This document shows positions 63,706 through 64,000 of a stretch of 64,000 bases of DNA, piece after piece. Within the stretch, counting starts at the first letter, position 1, and each line of letters opens with the position of its first letter. Both the position numbers and the translations under genes were made by a program. A model generated the notes under the pieces. The model had not been told where the DNA came from. It ran no database searches and saw only the letters and a program-made list of their open reading frames with translations. Origin of the DNA: CAWCDJ01 sp963794265 (lineage in GTDB: Bacteria; Acidobacteriota; Terriglobia; Bryobacterales; Bryobacteraceae); the NCBI GenBank assembly GCA_963794265.1, contig CAWCDJ010000004.1:62001-126000 (forward strand), in the 5' to 3' direction.

Positions 63706-64000
63706 GTGAAGCTCCGCACCGTTTTCCTTCTTCTTCTGCCCGCGATTTGCGGCGCCGCCGATATCAGTCCGCTGATTGACGCCGCGCGCTCGGCACCCCC
63801 CGAGTTCGCCGCCGATATCTTGATCCGTCTCGCCGCGCTCGATTCCCTTCCCGCCGCCCGCAGGGTCGAACTGCTGGCAGAAGCGTTCCAGGCGGGGGAA
63901 CGCGCCAAGGCACCCGCCAAACGCCGCTCGGCTCTGTCGCAGCAGCAGGGGCCGGCCCGCTTTCTGAACCGCGCGTACGCGCAGGATTTGGACGCGCTTT
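63706..64000 (+). CDS. Secreted hypothetical protein, 5' part (runs off window)
   Basis: The GTG at 63,706 begins a signal peptide (VKLRTVFLLLLPAICGAADI). The first 98 codons are then helical and Ala/Arg-rich (PEFAADILIRLAALDSLPAARR). A purine-rich AGAGG lies 3-5 nt upstream and TAAAAT (63,691-63,697) about 10 nt before the start. No family can be assigned on this fragment. It lies 107 nt after the pilin-like gene. Confidence 0.6.
   Translation, partial: MKLRTVFLLLLPAICGAADISPLIDAARSAPPEFAADILIRLAALDSLPAARRVELLAEAFQAGERAKAPAKRRSALSQQQGPARFLNRAYAQDLDAL

Overview
This is a GC-rich, gene-dense bacterial chromosomal window. Taken together, the gene content points to Acidobacteriota of the Bryobacter/Solibacter type. 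The supporting features are TonB-dependent receptors with a carboxypeptidase-regulatory-like N-terminal domain, several Tat-exported TIM-barrel sugar isomerase-like proteins, GH95 and GH36-like glycosidases, M14/M28/M48 peptidases, a LytS/LytTR pair, and a dispersed intergenic hairpin repeat. The taxonomy is an inference from gene content; no rRNA or tRNA gene is visible.

Layout. 0-4.6 kb: the 3' end of aceE, a cation-diffusion transporter, an alcohol dehydrogenase, two small proteins (one with HExxH), a TlpA-like lipoprotein and a DsbD-alpha-like protein. 4.6-10.4 kb: an eroded zone. A 5'-truncated hybrid kinase is joined head-to-head to a 5'-truncated, twice-frameshifted TonB receptor; then come a glycosidase and a truncated, frameshifted beta-helix protein. 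10.4-15.9 kb: the tightly overlapping operon valS-nadC-birA-coaX-hypothetical. 16-24 kb: M14 peptidase, SET-domain protein and M28 peptidase, then cysteine desulfurase and mnmA, divergent from a SAM hydroxide adenosyltransferase. 24-29 kb: cutA-HAD-degenerate hybrid kinase, an FtsB-like protein and an alcohol dehydrogenase. 29-32.6 kb: membrane and secreted proteins. 32.6-36.6 kb: an accessory stretch with gene remnants (cupin, SpoIIM-like, an unidentified C-terminus) around a succinate:CoA transferase and a SnoaL-like protein. 36.6-42.4 kb: Ste24-like protease, EfpL, xylulokinase, ROK protein and PIG-L deacetylase. 42.5-47.8 kb: an intact TonB receptor divergent from a LytTR regulator and its LytS kinase. 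48-53 kb: metabolic genes, ankyrin protein and MFS transporter.

The most interesting locus is 52,989-60,214 (minus strand). It holds six genes with overlaps of 4-10 nt or gaps of 1-4 nt: FHA protein (FhaA-like), a 35-residue membrane protein, PP2C phosphatase, a membrane Ser/Thr kinase, a single 1,037-residue polypeptide joining a complete SEDS (RodA/FtsW) glycosyltransferase to a complete class B penicillin-binding protein, and a second FHA protein. The parts list matches the actinobacterial fhaA-fhaB-pstP-rodA-pbpA-pknA-pknB locus, with the two synthases fused. It looks like a self-contained phosphothreonine-controlled peptidoglycan synthesis module.

A second theme is promoter compactness. 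Several divergent pairs are separated by only 17-54 bp and have -10-like hexamers on both strands that share bases, placed so that transcription should start at or within a few nucleotides of the start codon. A third theme is erosion: at least five genes are remnants or carry frameshifts. If the assembly is a metagenome bin, some of these could be assembly errors; read mapping would decide.
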